64,000 nucleotides of DNA from Methanobacteriota archaeon (GTDB lineage: Bacteria > Myxococcota > UBA727 > JABDBI01). The first letter of the stretch is position 1, and each line of letters begins with the position of its first letter. Location of the stretch: NCBI GenBank assembly GCA_013288705.1, contig JABDBI010000001.1, positions 1 through 64,000 on the forward strand. Direction: 5' to 3'. A program made the translations under genes and the position numbers. The notes beneath the pieces were generated by a model, which saw only the letters and a list, made by a program, of their open reading frames with translations, searched no databases and was not told the DNA's origin. Shown piece after piece: positions 35,349 to 44,370 of this stretch.

Positions 35349-36024
35349 ACAAGCGCTGCGCGATTTGGTGTTCAAAAGAGATCCGGCATGGCTCGTTGGC
35401 ATAGCCAAAGAGCGGCAGCTCGTTTATCGCCGCTTGATACACAACAATCTGTATGACGTCATCATTAGCCTTCTGCCACTTACGTACCATTTTGCTGGCG
35501 CAGAAAAATTCCGACAATGGATTGCCACCTGGCTCGAAGAGCAGGGGCCTAAGCAGCGCATGTATTGGATGATTCCCGTCGAATTTGCGGCATGGCTCAT
35601 GGAAAACATCGTTTCAGAGAATCTATTACTCGCGGAGCTCGCCCATTTTGAAGCGATGCAGCAGTGTGCGGAAAACGCCCCTAACACCCATCTGAGCTGC
35701 AAACTTGGCATCTACTATCATTCAGTGCATTTGATCTCTGACGAGAATTCCACCCTGCCGCTAAAGCTTGAGCGCCCGATTTTTCTCCTGATCTATCGCG
35801 CTGACGAAACTGTCCGCTGGTTAGAGATTGAACCGCAGGTCGCACAACTTCTCGCAAAGCTTGCGGAGGGAGCATCTCTTAAAGAATCTTTAGACTCTTT
35901 GAGCGAACTCTATGCAGATCTGGATCGCGCATATTTGACTGCCCAACTGGCTGGTCTTTCCCATCGCGGCTTAGTGTCGATATCAGAGACGCATCCAAGA
36001 GATGAGTCGGCTGTATATTCTTGA
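35335..36024 (+). CDS. bufC: DUF2063 partner protein BufC
   Basis: 229 residues from ATG 35335, overlapping bufB by 14 bases. N-terminal DUF2063 helical domain (LVYRRLIHNNLYDVIISLLPLTYHFAG) followed by a winged-helix-like C-terminal part (RPIFLLIYRADETVRWLEIEP; QLLAKLAEGASLKESLD). In bufferin clusters this protein binds the precursor leader and delivers it to BufB. The last 146 bases are read antisense by ttcA, an unusually long convergent overlap in which both products look intact. Confidence 0.88.
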   Translation: MQELEQALRDLVFKRDPAWLVGIAKERQLVYRRLIHNNLYDVIISLLPLTYHFAGAEKFRQWIATWLEEQGPKQRMYWMIPVEFAAWLMENIVSENLLLAELAHFEAMQQCAENAPNTHLSCKLGIYYHSVHLISDENSTLPLKLERPIFLLIYRADETVRWLEIEPQVAQLLAKLAEGASLKESLDSLSELYADLDRAYLTAQLAGLSHRGLVSISETHPRDESAVYS

Positions 36025-36784
36025 GCGCGTGCAACATCACTGCACGCACATCGGGAATCGTTTGCTCGAGATCACCTATGAGCTTAGTCATCGCCTCGCG
36101 CTTCAGGCCTTCTTGCGAACCGCATAGGTTACAAGGCAAGATTGGATAATCTTCTCGCACCGCGTGTGCAGCGATGTCGCTCTCCGCGCACTCAATCAAC
36201 GGCCGAATCACCTCAAAGCGACCATCATCGGTGGTATACTTTGCCGGCATCGCTTGTAGCTTGCCCGCATAAAATAAGTTGAGAAAAAATGTCTCCAACG
36301 CATCGTCACGGTGATGCCCAAGCGCAACTTTATTACATTCCAGTTTCTCTGCGGTGGTGTACAAAATTCCCCGACGCAGACGCGAACAAAGAGAACAATA
36401 TGTTGCACCTGGCTTGATCTTCTCCATCACCACTGAATACGTGTCTTGCTGAATAATCTGAAACGGAATGCCGCTTTGTAGAAGCCATCGGCGCAGTGAC
36501 GTGCCATCATATCCGGGTTGCACTTGGTCGAGATGCACAGCCATCAAAGAAAAATCAAATGGCGCCTTTTGCTTGGCGCGCCACAGCAAGTCGAGCATGG
36601 TGTAGCTATCTTTGCCACCAGAAATCGCCACCAAAATGCGATCATCAGGTTTGATGAGCTCGTATTCCACGATCGAACGCATCATGGTGCGGGTGAGCTT
36701 TTGCGCGCGTTGGCTCTTGTGCTCGCTGACGGCGTAACCTTGCCAATGGGCGTTGGTTGGCGCTGAAATTGTTTGGGTTTCCAT
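35879..36784 (-). CDS. ttcA: tRNA 2-thiocytidine synthetase TtcA
   Basis: 301 residues. Installs 2-thiocytidine at tRNA position 32 using ATP and a [4Fe-4S] cluster. Seen: the PP-loop ISGGKDSYTML, GATYCSLCSRLRRG and CNLCGSQEGLKREAM, which supply the cluster cysteines, ALGHHRDDALETFF and HALKNIQPTHLLD near the C-terminus. The start is uncertain: ATG 36784 is used, but a TTG at 36811 is in frame and neither has a clear ribosome-binding site. Overlaps bufC by 146 bases. Confidence 0.94.
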   Translation of the reverse strand: METQTISAPTNAHWQGYAVSEHKSQRAQKLTRTMMRSIVEYELIKPDDRILVAISGGKDSYTMLDLLWRAKQKAPFDFSLMAVHLDQVQPGYDGTSLRRWLLQSGIPFQIIQQDTYSVVMEKIKPGATYCSLCSRLRRGILYTTAEKLECNKVALGHHRDDALETFFLNLFYAGKLQAMPAKYTTDDGRFEVIRPLIECAESDIAAHAVREDYPILPCNLCGSQEGLKREAMTKLIGDLEQTIPDVRAVMLHALKNIQPTHLLDASLISTLSRDGKDQPVGQSNMRDPDLHRVRSKSLKIL

Positions 36785-36838
36785 GGGTGGGGATGATGTC
36801 AGAAGGAACAAAAATCACAATAAGCGCCCGCACACCTA

Positions 36839-36867
36839 TTGACGGGGTCCATTAAAAACCCTCCAAT
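36839..36867 (+). promoter_or_regulatory. Promoter of the tRNA-His/tRNA-Arg unit
   Basis: TTGACG at 36839-36844 and TCCAAT at 36862-36867 with an exact 17-base spacer, placing the start about six bases before tRNA-His. This is the normal geometry of a tRNA promoter. Confidence 0.55.
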
Positions 36868-36880
36868 GTGCCCTTGTGCG

Positions 36881-36957
36881 GTGGGTGTAGCTCAGTTGGT
36901 TAGAGCACCAGGTTGTGGCCCTGGGGGTCGAGGGTTCAAGCCCCTTCACTCACCCCA
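36881..36957 (+). tRNA. tRNA-His(GTG)
   Basis: Acceptor GTGGGTG pairs with CACTCAC, anticodon arm CCAGG-TTGTGGC-CCTGG with anticodon GTG, discriminator C and encoded CCA. The base before it (36880) is G, giving the G-1:C73 pair required by histidyl-tRNA synthetase. Confidence 0.97.
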
Positions 36958-36982
36958 TAATTTTTTCGCTGTATATTCGTCG

Positions 36983-37059
36983 GCGCCCGTGGCTCAGTTG
37001 GATAGAGCACCGGACTTCGGTTCCGGGGGTCGGGAGTTCGAATCTCTCCGGGCGCACCA
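36983..37059 (+). tRNA. tRNA-Arg(TCG)
   Basis: Acceptor GCGCCCG pairs with CGGGCGC; anticodon arm CCGGA-CTTCGGT-TCCGG gives anticodon TCG; T-arm GGGAG-TTCGAAT-CTCTC; discriminator A and encoded CCA. It lies 25 bases after tRNA-His and is probably processed from the same transcript. Confidence 0.97.
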
Positions 37060-37140
37060 AATTTCCAAACGAATTTCGAAATATCTGGACGGCAACCTGC
37101 GTTCCCCCATCATCCTACGTTGGATTTTGAGGAGGACTCA

Positions 37141-37650
37141 GTGTTACGTAAAAAAATAGGACTCACGACGTTTTTTCTTGCGCTCTTGGTCGGTCTAGCG
37201 GCGAACGCGGATGGTTATGAGCGCGTAGAGCTTGAGAGGCGTGCTAGAGAATTTAGCCAGTTGGCAAACAATTTTCATAATCGCGCTGCCGCCGAATTGC
37301 GGCTACATTTTATGCATCCCAGCTGTAACAACATCGTCACTTTGTCTGGGCAACTTTTTTCCAGAGCGGCTGGTTTTCGTGAAATGGCCGGTCGTCCACG
37401 TGATTTTTTGGAGCATGAGCTGGAAGGACTTAGAGGAAGCTATTTTGGCATCGTAGAAGCTGCTAAGTCCTGCCCCGCAATGAACCCTGGGCTGGGTAAT
37501 GAGATGCTTGCGCTAGGCAATAACCTAAGAATGATCGGGTTCTATGTGTCTCCAGATCACGGCGATTGGGGCGAGGACCATTGGCGAGAGCGCCATGGTG
37601 GATGGTGCGACCCGCACTTCGGCTGGGGCCATGCTGGTTTCAGACACTAG
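37141..37650 (+). CDS. Secreted protein with His/Trp-rich C-terminal tail
   Basis: 169 residues from GTG 37141, decided by AGGAGG six bases upstream. Signal peptide MLRKKIGLTTFFLALLVGLAANA with cleavage near ANA-D. The mature part is helical with three Cys (PSCNNI, KSCPAM, and one in the tail). The last 30 residues are Gly, Trp and His-rich, containing six His and four Trp (DHGDWGEDHW... GWGHAGFRH), a pattern seen in metal-binding tails. I do not recognise the family. The end overlaps the next gene by 20 bases. Confidence 0.72.
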   Translation: MLRKKIGLTTFFLALLVGLAANADGYERVELERRAREFSQLANNFHNRAAAELRLHFMHPSCNNIVTLSGQLFSRAAGFREMAGRPRDFLEHELEGLRGSYFGIVEAAKSCPAMNPGLGNEMLALGNNLRMIGFYVSPDHGDWGEDHWRERHGGWCDPHFGWGHAGFRH

Positions 37651-38725
37651 AAACATTTATCCGAAGCTGGCACTCCTTGGCGTGCCAGCTTCCCCCATGT
37701 CAGGCCTGCTTGACGATCCCAAATACACATCGTTTCTCGCTCGCACACACCCGAACCTCGATATCTGCTCTGATCGTTTTGTAGCTCCCACCTACGTTGC
37801 CTCTTTCGACATTTCCGAAGTGCTCATTTCCAATTTTTTCAAAACAGTCATTGCAATAGCCGGCCATATTGCACCTAGAATTCCTAAACCCAGAGCACTG
37901 TTTGTAGGAACTCCATTTGAGCGTTATGAACAGACAAAATTGCTCGACCAGATCAAGGACCCAGGCGAGGCAGCGCATGCTCTTCGCCATGCAGCAACGC
38001 AGCAAAGTCTAGATCTTGTGGTTTGCACCAATGTCTCAGTCTCGCACCCAGGAATACAGACATGGATCGACGCTGGCTTCCTTGCATTGCCAAGTTTTCC
38101 AGACATGGTTGTCGATGTCAAAGCGACGTCCTTCGAGGGCCATCTCGCCAACCTCGCTCCGCGAGCCCGCGAGTCGATTCGCAGAAATTTAAGGCTCTTT
38201 GATCGCGCCGGATTTCGTCTGCAAAGGCTCGACGAAACGGCTTTGTCTGCTGCAACTCTGCATACTGCTTACCGTCAGTTTTATGATCGGGCTATCGTAC
38301 GTTGGCACCCTTATTCTGAAAGCTACTTTGCTGAAATCGCTGGCCTAGATGAGCGCGCTCATGTGACTGCAGCCGTCACGAGCAGCGAAGAGATCGTCGG
38401 GTTTATTATCAATTTCGCCGACAACAATTGTTGGCAGGCAGGGCGAATCGGAGTGGTACCGAGTCACTTCAGAAAGAGTGCCATCTACTTTCGGCTTCTC
38501 TATCACAGCATTGAAGAAGCAATCCTTCACGGTGCAAAAACACTCTCCCTCGAACCGACTGGCTACCTCACCAAACGTCGGCTGGGCGCACACATGAATC
38601 CTCTCGTGAATCTGGTTCTCGGTGTGAGTCCCTTGTGGAAAATGTTGTTTAAAACCTCTGGTTTTCTTGCCAGACGCGCGCTCGCGCATTTGGAGGACAG
38701 GCAACTGCTTGAAGCTCATTACTAG
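37631..38725 (+). CDS. FemAB/GNAT-like acyltransferase (BioF2-like domain)
   Basis: 364 residues from ATG 37631 inside the end of the preceding gene (GGGG just upstream). C-terminal half has a GNAT-fold pattern as in FemAB/BioF2-like proteins: ARESIRRNLRLFDRAGF, LDETALSAATLHTAYRQFYDRA, EEIVGFIINFADNNCWQAGRIGV and a PSHFRKSAIYFRLLYHSIEEAI helix followed by SLEPTGYLTKRRLGA. These enzymes transfer acyl or aminoacyl groups; the acceptor here is unknown. No signal peptide is evident. Assignment rests on motif pattern alone. Confidence 0.62.
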   Translation: MLVSDTRNIYPKLALLGVPASPMSGLLDDPKYTSFLARTHPNLDICSDRFVAPTYVASFDISEVLISNFFKTVIAIAGHIAPRIPKPRALFVGTPFERYEQTKLLDQIKDPGEAAHALRHAATQQSLDLVVCTNVSVSHPGIQTWIDAGFLALPSFPDMVVDVKATSFEGHLANLAPRARESIRRNLRLFDRAGFRLQRLDETALSAATLHTAYRQFYDRAIVRWHPYSESYFAEIAGLDERAHVTAAVTSSEEIVGFIINFADNNCWQAGRIGVVPSHFRKSAIYFRLLYHSIEEAILHGAKTLSLEPTGYLTKRRLGAHMNPLVNLVLGVSPLWKMLFKTSGFLARRALAHLEDRQLLEAHY

Positions 38726-38810
38726 AACTTTGACAGGCATTGACGGTTAAAGCGCGTTTATGCAACTTACATCGTTCGCTAAGCAGGCAAAAATAGCAAA
38801 AGGAATTCGT

Positions 38811-40211
38811 GTGCAAGTTCTCCATCGGCAAGTCATACTTATCTTGCGTGTATGCCTCTCCATTGGCTGCTTCTTGCTTGGCTGCGCAACGCACGATCAA
38901 CGCGATCCACCGCCCGTTGACACGCCCTATTATCCGGGTGCAATCAATCAGCTCAATAATCAACTGATTGTCGTCTCGCGTAACGGCAACGATCGGTTCT
39001 CAAACGGTAACGTTCTTTTCGTCGACCTCAACCAGGTTGATCGTAGCCTGCAAAAGTTCCCCGCAACGACTGATGTCATGTTGCGGCAAGTCATAGGCCC
39101 TGGCCTCGTCACAGGCTCGGTGCTGAGCCCAACATTAGGCATTGCACCTGCGCTCTCTTCTGACCAGGCACTCTTCGTGCTCGGGGGAGAAAAAAATCAG
39201 CTCGTTAAAATTCCTCTGGCAAACGGGAATCCGAACTGCGCCCCAAACCCAATAGGCAATCCCCTACTTGGACAGCAGTGTCTTGCTCCGAATTCGGTTC
39301 TACAACTCAATGCAACTAATCCTTTTTTCCTTATACTGACCTCGGGCGTGTCCAACTTGAGCAACCAAGACAGCGGACTCATCGCCTTCAAATTCAGCCC
39401 TGAATACCGCGCACGGCAGCCGGGCAAAGAAGACGCCTATGCTGGTGAGCTGCAAACTTTTATTTGGCCTAAATCCCAAACTGCCCCTCCACAGGTGGTA
39501 AACACATACTCACTTGCCAGACTTGTTCGAAACACTGACCAAAACAGTATCGTCGACAAAGTTCTAGTGAGCGACCTCAAGATTTCTAACAACTACGTCT
39601 TTGCTGCTTTTCAAACCGCGAAGGCAATAGATCCAGCGATATCAACCGCCGATCCCTATGCCTTTATTGTGTGGTTTCCGTTATCGGAACTGCAAAATCC
39701 AAGCGGAATCGATTCTACAAAAGTGAGATTTCTCAATCTCACATTAACCTACGGCGCAAAATTTGTCGCTGGCCTTGACGTGGTGAATGCTGGCAACGGC
39801 CTGATCAAGCTGATAGCCATTACCCAAGCGCCCAATGGCATTTTGCAGGTGCACATTCCTTCGCTCGGCGGCAACGGGCAAGCCTTTGTCTACCAAAGTC
39901 AAAGCACATGTGCAGACCCCGTCGACGTTCGACTCCTACCTGGTAGCTCGCGTATCTTTGTCGCTTGCTTCGACGGCAGAGGAAAGATAGCCGAGTATGC
40001 GCTCGATACTTTGATGCAGACAAGAGAACACACTGGCTTTGGTCGAGGCCCTTTCCAAATGTGGTTTGATACGCGGCCTGGCACATCTAGACTCTATGTG
40101 AGCTATTACCTCGAAGGAACGGTCGGCGTATTTGATGTCTCGCCAAGATTGTCTCCGCTCGGGCGCATTTTCCAAACTTCTGCGCCGAATCAGGAAGGTG
40201 GCCAAGGATGA
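38811..40211 (+). CDS. Propeller-like lipoprotein 1
   Basis: 466 residues from GTG 38811 (AAGGA upstream); an ATG at 38760 without such a site would extend it. Lipobox FLLGC. The mature protein is a run of short beta-strands with repeats such as LIVVSRNGNDRF, QALFVLGGEKNQLVKIPL, RIFVACFDGRGKIAEYAL and RLYVSYYLEGTVGVFDVS, the spacing of YVTN/beta-propeller surface proteins. No enzyme motif is visible. Probably an outer-membrane or periplasmic binding protein. Overlaps the next lipoprotein by ATGA. Confidence 0.65.
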   Translation: MQVLHRQVILILRVCLSIGCFLLGCATHDQRDPPPVDTPYYPGAINQLNNQLIVVSRNGNDRFSNGNVLFVDLNQVDRSLQKFPATTDVMLRQVIGPGLVTGSVLSPTLGIAPALSSDQALFVLGGEKNQLVKIPLANGNPNCAPNPIGNPLLGQQCLAPNSVLQLNATNPFFLILTSGVSNLSNQDSGLIAFKFSPEYRARQPGKEDAYAGELQTFIWPKSQTAPPQVVNTYSLARLVRNTDQNSIVDKVLVSDLKISNNYVFAAFQTAKAIDPAISTADPYAFIVWFPLSELQNPSGIDSTKVRFLNLTLTYGAKFVAGLDVVNAGNGLIKLIAITQAPNGILQVHIPSLGGNGQAFVYQSQSTCADPVDVRLLPGSSRIFVACFDGRGKIAEYALDTLMQTREHTGFGRGPFQMWFDTRPGTSRLYVSYYLEGTVGVFDVSPRLSPLGRIFQTSAPNQEGGQG

Positions 40212-41458
40212 TAATGCTGCGTCAAATCGTGTTCTGTTGCAGCACCGCCGCATTGCTCGGATCGAGCTGTGGGCAGAACCAAACTCTTTCTGGCTCGATC
40301 AATCAAATCAAGGATGCGGTCCTGGTGGACTGTCATACATACCCCATACCAAATCGTCCGCTAACGGAGAGCGACAAGCACACCTGTTTGGTGTATGCCG
40401 ATTCTACCGCACAGCAGCTCGGCGTATTTGATGTGTCGATAGCACAATTTGTGCTGAACTCGAGCGGCTATAGTGGTCTTGCGGGTCAAGTGGGTGAACA
40501 AACATCCCGACTTGCAGCCAAATCCAGCGTAAGTCCTTTTGTCTATGCACTTGATGTAGCTGAAAATAAAATTTTTGCGACCCGTACGCTCATTGATATC
40601 AACATCAATCAAACCTCTTTTGGTACGCCAACCGCCATTGATCTGGCGGCAGGCCAGATCCCCCTGGACATTGCGGTCATGGGCAACTCGCCTTTTGTGG
40701 CTCTCATCGCGAGCACAACCGGCCTGCAGGTAATAGAAATTGAACCCACTACCGGTCAACCTAAACAGTTAAGCACACTCAATAAGCAGTTTGCAGTGGG
40801 CCCGTTGTCTACCATTGCCGTGGATCCTGATGAGAATTTCGTTTTGCTGGCCCAGCAAGGAAGCACACAAATCCGAGTTCTCAGCACTTCCCAGATTCTG
40901 CAACCTTCTAGCACAATGTCATTGGACTCAGGCTTCACCGTCGACAACATCGAGAGTCCAATCAGAAAGATGGCCATTGGGACACTCAATGGCCAAGCGG
41001 TTGCAGTGATCCTGCGTGATTCCTTGAATGCAGATTTGCGCAAAATCGATCTAAGCGCAAAAAGTGCGCCGCTGCTTGCGACCCTGACTTTTAGTGCTCA
41101 GCCAAAAACTGTCTATTTCCCCAAAGACTCGCCCGCGATGGTAAACAACAGCACATCATGGCTCGCGGTCGTTACGGAAATAGGCACACTGGAATATACA
41201 TCTCTTGCCACCGTACAATTCAGTGGGCCCGTCACAACTATCGCAACGGCTACAACTGCCACCTTGTCCGCTGACAGCGACATACCAATCTACACCACAG
41301 AAGAGGTTTTGCTATCCAGCGCAATCGCTGGGGGTCAGATCAGGCAATCAAGCAGCACCTGCGGCACCCGCCTAGTATTGCTCGCATTTGGAACGGGCAT
41401 GCTCGCCAGTATCTGTGAAGGAAACATAAAGCTCACCATCTATAACAACTACAATTGA
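40208..41458 (+). CDS. Propeller-like lipoprotein 2
   Basis: 416 residues from ATG 40208 (ATGA overlap; a second ATG at 40214 is also possible). Lipobox LLGSSC. Like its neighbour it is built of short strands (DSTAQQLGVFDVSIAQF; VYALDVAENKIFATR; FVALIASTTGLQVIEIEP; FVLLAQQGSTQIRVL) and shares the GVFDVS motif with it, so the two probably have related propeller folds and may act as a pair. Overall sequence similarity looks low. Function unknown. Confidence 0.65.
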   Translation: MIMLRQIVFCCSTAALLGSSCGQNQTLSGSINQIKDAVLVDCHTYPIPNRPLTESDKHTCLVYADSTAQQLGVFDVSIAQFVLNSSGYSGLAGQVGEQTSRLAAKSSVSPFVYALDVAENKIFATRTLIDININQTSFGTPTAIDLAAGQIPLDIAVMGNSPFVALIASTTGLQVIEIEPTTGQPKQLSTLNKQFAVGPLSTIAVDPDENFVLLAQQGSTQIRVLSTSQILQPSSTMSLDSGFTVDNIESPIRKMAIGTLNGQAVAVILRDSLNADLRKIDLSAKSAPLLATLTFSAQPKTVYFPKDSPAMVNNSTSWLAVVTEIGTLEYTSLATVQFSGPVTTIATATTATLSADSDIPIYTTEEVLLSSAIAGGQIRQSSSTCGTRLVLLAFGTGMLASICEGNIKLTIYNNYN

Positions 41459-41473
41459 GATGGCGAGCGTGTG

Positions 41474-41992
41474 CTAAGCAAGGCCTCTCTGACGCTTCAG
41501 CTGGGCAACTACGCGGGGATACTCAATGTCCCATTCAGGCGAGCCCTCTCGCAAGTTCTTTAAACGTGCCCGAGCATCGCGATCCAATTCTTCTGGAACC
41601 GAAAGATACTTCATAATGATCTCTTTGATCACTTTGCGAAGATCATGATCTTCTGCAAAGATCTCAGCGATATTTTTTGAAGAAAATAGCGCTTCCAAAA
41701 GCTGAGCAAGCACGTAGTCAAGGCCTTCTTCGCCAACCTTAATTCCTCGTGCGTCGCCAATGCTTTTCTTCAACTGAGCAAAACGCTCCTGACCAAGTCC
41801 ACGCCTAGCCAAAACGTCTCTGGCCTCTTTGGCAACGCGATCTTCAGCATTGAGGTATTCCACCATCACTGCGGCAAGGTCAAGCTCGGCTTCTTCCATT
41901 CGCCCGTCTTCCACTTCGATAAGCTGCTGAGAAGTGAACGTGCGAATCACATCGCGCGCAATTTTAGGGACAACCTTGCGATAAAGGTGCAT
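41474..41992 (-). CDS. DUF507 protein
   Basis: 172 residues, highly charged and helical: MHLYRKVVPKIARDVIRTF, DLAAVMVEYLNAEDRV, ARRGLGQERFAQLKK, then DYVLAQLLEALFSS and EIIMKYLSVPEELDRDARARLKNL. This matches the small DUF507 family of deltaproteobacteria and related phyla, whose role is unknown. It is 102 bases downstream of tRNA-Gln(CTG) on the same strand. Confidence 0.8.
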   Translation of the reverse strand: MHLYRKVVPKIARDVIRTFTSQQLIEVEDGRMEEAELDLAAVMVEYLNAEDRVAKEARDVLARRGLGQERFAQLKKSIGDARGIKVGEEGLDYVLAQLLEALFSSKNIAEIFAEDHDLRKVIKEIIMKYLSVPEELDRDARARLKNLREGSPEWDIEYPRVVAQLKRQRGLA

Positions 41993-42094
41993 AGCAACCT
42001 CTTAAGTTCTTGAAATTTCGATACACAAACGCCGTATATGGTACTTCGTACCCACAAGATGTCAACGGGCGGAAGGGAAAAACAATGCAGAAAA

Positions 42095-42168
42095 TGGCTG
42101 GGGAACTAGGACTCGAACCTAGATCGACGGAATCAGAATCCGCTGTCCTGCCATTGGACGATTCCCCA
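42095..42168 (-). tRNA. tRNA-Gln(CTG)
   Basis: 74 bases: acceptor TGGGGAA with TTCCCCA, anticodon arm GCGGA-TTCTGAT-TCCGT with anticodon CTG, T-arm CTAGG-TTCGAGT-CCTAG, discriminator G and encoded CCA. It reads CAG codons, complementing the TTG isoacceptor at 32756-32827. Confidence 0.97.
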
Positions 42169-42201
42169 ATACCCCTTTTTTGTGAAATTAAGGGACGCTT
42201 T

Positions 42202-42207
42202 TGTCAA
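42202..42207 (-). promoter_or_regulatory. Candidate -35 element of tRNA-Gln(CTG)
   Basis: A perfect TTGACA on the minus strand lies 33 bases before the tRNA 5' end, the usual distance. The expected -10 position (CACAAA) is a poor match, so only the -35 is supported. Confidence 0.35.
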
Positions 42208-42284
42208 GTGGACTAAGCTTTGTGTTTTTCAACCGGGCATTGTACAAGCTCTGCCACAGGCGACTTTAGGAGGCAACGATTCCC

Positions 42285-43016
42285 ATGGGGCTTTTTGGAT
42301 TATTTGGCTCAGGTAAAATTACCGAGAAAGACATCGCGAAACAAGTCGCCCGCATCAAGGAGCGCTACGCGCAAACAGACTATCGCAAAATGGCCATGGA
42401 AAAGCTGCTTGATTGGAACACCCCTGAAAGCATGGAAGCCGTCCTTGGCCGCTTCAGTATTGTCGCACAATCTCCACATTGGGATGAAGACGAAAAGCAC
42501 TGGCTGATTGATGAACTCGTCAAGAGGCCAGACACTGCCAAGCCGGCTTTGCAAAAGTTTGTCAAAACAGGCAACGAGGTCACGCACGCTATTTTGGCCC
42601 TATCTAAATTGTGTGTGGACCGGGCAGAATTTTCGCAGATTTTGATCGATGCCCTAAAAGCAAGATCTCCCGAAGATCACAGAAGTGGGCAGAGCAAAAT
42701 GGAACTGATCGCGTCCTTCATGGAACACGATATCCCCAACTTGCCCGATGTTCTGTTGCCATACTTGGATGACCATAATGACGATGTGCAGTGCATTGCC
42801 CTTGATCTTGTGGCGTCAAAGAAACTTGAGTCGCTTTATGGCAAAATTGCGCAGATCTTGTCCGACGTAAATCGCTCAGCGCGTGTGTTACGCCACAGCG
42901 CAAACTATGTATTCACCTTACGCATTCCAGTCGACATGGAGAGGCCACTTGCTCCGGAAGTCGCGGAAGACTACGGCATCAGCGATGGCAAGCTAAAGCC
43001 TCTTCATCGAGGCTAG
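42285..43016 (+). CDS. HEAT-repeat-like protein
   Basis: 243 residues; AGGAGG precedes the ATG by ten bases. The N-terminus is Gly/Phe-rich ([11 protein letters not shown]), then helical pairs spaced like HEAT or armadillo repeats: [66 protein letters not shown]. The C-terminal [18 protein letters not shown] is less regular. Such repeats serve protein binding; partner unknown. It lies 11 bases ahead of aspartokinase and is probably co-transcribed. Confidence 0.65.
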   Translation: MGLFGLFGSGKITEKDIAKQVARIKERYAQTDYRKMAMEKLLDWNTPESMEAVLGRFSIVAQSPHWDEDEKHWLIDELVKRPDTAKPALQKFVKTGNEVTHAILALSKLCVDRAEFSQILIDALKARSPEDHRSGQSKMELIASFMEHDIPNLPDVLLPYLDDHNDDVQCIALDLVASKKLESLYGKIAQILSDVNRSARVLRHSANYVFTLRIPVDMERPLAPEVAEDYGISDGKLKPLHRG

Positions 43017-43027
43017 CTTGCATTTTT

Positions 43028-44218
43028 ATGATTGAGAACAAACCGATCATCGTGCAAAAATATGGTGGATCTTCAGTGGCCACGACTGAGGCTATCCGCC
43101 AGGTTGCCAAACTCATTGCCGAGCGACAAAGAAGCGGATTTCGCCTCTGCATAGTGGTATCTGCCATGGGCAAAACCACCGATCAATTGCTGAGTCAGGC
43201 CAAGGAAATTTGCGCGAATCCTTCTCGTCGAGAACTTGATATGCTGCTCACTTGCGGGGAAAGGGCATCTATGGCGCTTTTAGCCATGGCACTGGAAGAT
43301 GTGGGTGTCCCCTCCATGAGCTTAACAGGCAGCCAGTCAGGGATTATCACAGATGATGTGCACTCAGGCGCCAAAATTATTGAAGTTCGACCAACCCGCG
43401 TAAAAGAAGCGCTTCTACAAGGCAAAGTTGTGATCGTCGCAGGCTTTCAGGGCATCTCGACACAAAAAGAGATCACCACTCTTGGCCGCGGCGGCTCTGA
43501 CACCACCGCTGTCGCTCTCGCCGCAGCCCTGCAAGCAGAGGCATGCGAAATTTATTCAGACGTGGCAGGCGTCTTTAGCGCGGATCCACGCATTGTTCCG
43601 GATGCGCATAAGCTCGATCAAATTTCATTTGAGGAAATGGAAGAGCTTGCCTCCGCTGGCGCAAAAGTGCTCAATGCCCAAGCCGTGCAGTTTGCCAAGA
43701 AGCAAGGCATTGCTATCCACGCCATGAGGACCGGCGATGACAAAGACAAAACGATTATTAGCGATCAGAACATTGAGGCTCTTCGATCTTTGACTGCCAT
43801 TGCACATAAAGAAAAGTTGCATGGCATTTTGTTGCCCGATATCAGCGCTCTTGGCACCCTGCTTGGCATTCTGCAAAAGCAAGGTATAGCACCGATGCGC
43901 ATCTTCGGCCATGGCACTTCCTATATTTGCCTGATTGCGCGCGAGGACACCCATGGTCTCGATAGACTTATTCAAACACTCGCACCGATCGGCGAATATA
44001 CAGCTGCCTTCGGCTCTCTGTCTCTCGTCGGGAAGGGTTTATCAGATGCGCCGGCACTCCTAAATAAGGCACTCCATACGCTTGCCAACCTTCAGATCAA
44101 AGTATTTGGCCTTAGTTGTTCGACCATGCGTGCGGATATTTTGCTCCGTTCTGAAACCGTGGAGTCAGCAGTAAAAGCGCTTCATCAAACGCTCATAGTG
44201 GAACATTCCGAACCCTAG
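43028..44218 (+). CDS. lysC: Aspartokinase
   Basis: 396 residues. Phosphorylates aspartate, the first step to Lys, Met, Thr and diaminopimelate. Seen: the N-terminal [56 protein letters not shown] and [15 protein letters not shown] in the amino-acid kinase domain, followed by two ACT-like regulatory repeats ([46 protein letters not shown]). Monofunctional: no homoserine dehydrogenase part. The ACT repeats imply end-product feedback. Confidence 0.95.
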   Translation: MIENKPIIVQKYGGSSVATTEAIRQVAKLIAERQRSGFRLCIVVSAMGKTTDQLLSQAKEICANPSRRELDMLLTCGERASMALLAMALEDVGVPSMSLTGSQSGIITDDVHSGAKIIEVRPTRVKEALLQGKVVIVAGFQGISTQKEITTLGRGGSDTTAVALAAALQAEACEIYSDVAGVFSADPRIVPDAHKLDQISFEEMEELASAGAKVLNAQAVQFAKKQGIAIHAMRTGDDKDKTIISDQNIEALRSLTAIAHKEKLHGILLPDISALGTLLGILQKQGIAPMRIFGHGTSYICLIAREDTHGLDRLIQTLAPIGEYTAAFGSLSLVGKGLSDAPALLNKALHTLANLQIKVFGLSCSTMRADILLRSETVESAVKALHQTLIVEHSEP

Positions 44219-44370
44219 AGCGCGTAATCTATTTCACACCGCCACACAAAAATTGGGAACTGACACTTATAAACATACTTTAAATTTACGTGGTTACAAA
44301 TTTTTAGCAAAATGGTTTCATATTTGCTTGTTATGCCAAGGTCGTCAGCATTTTAGAAAAGGAAACTTTC

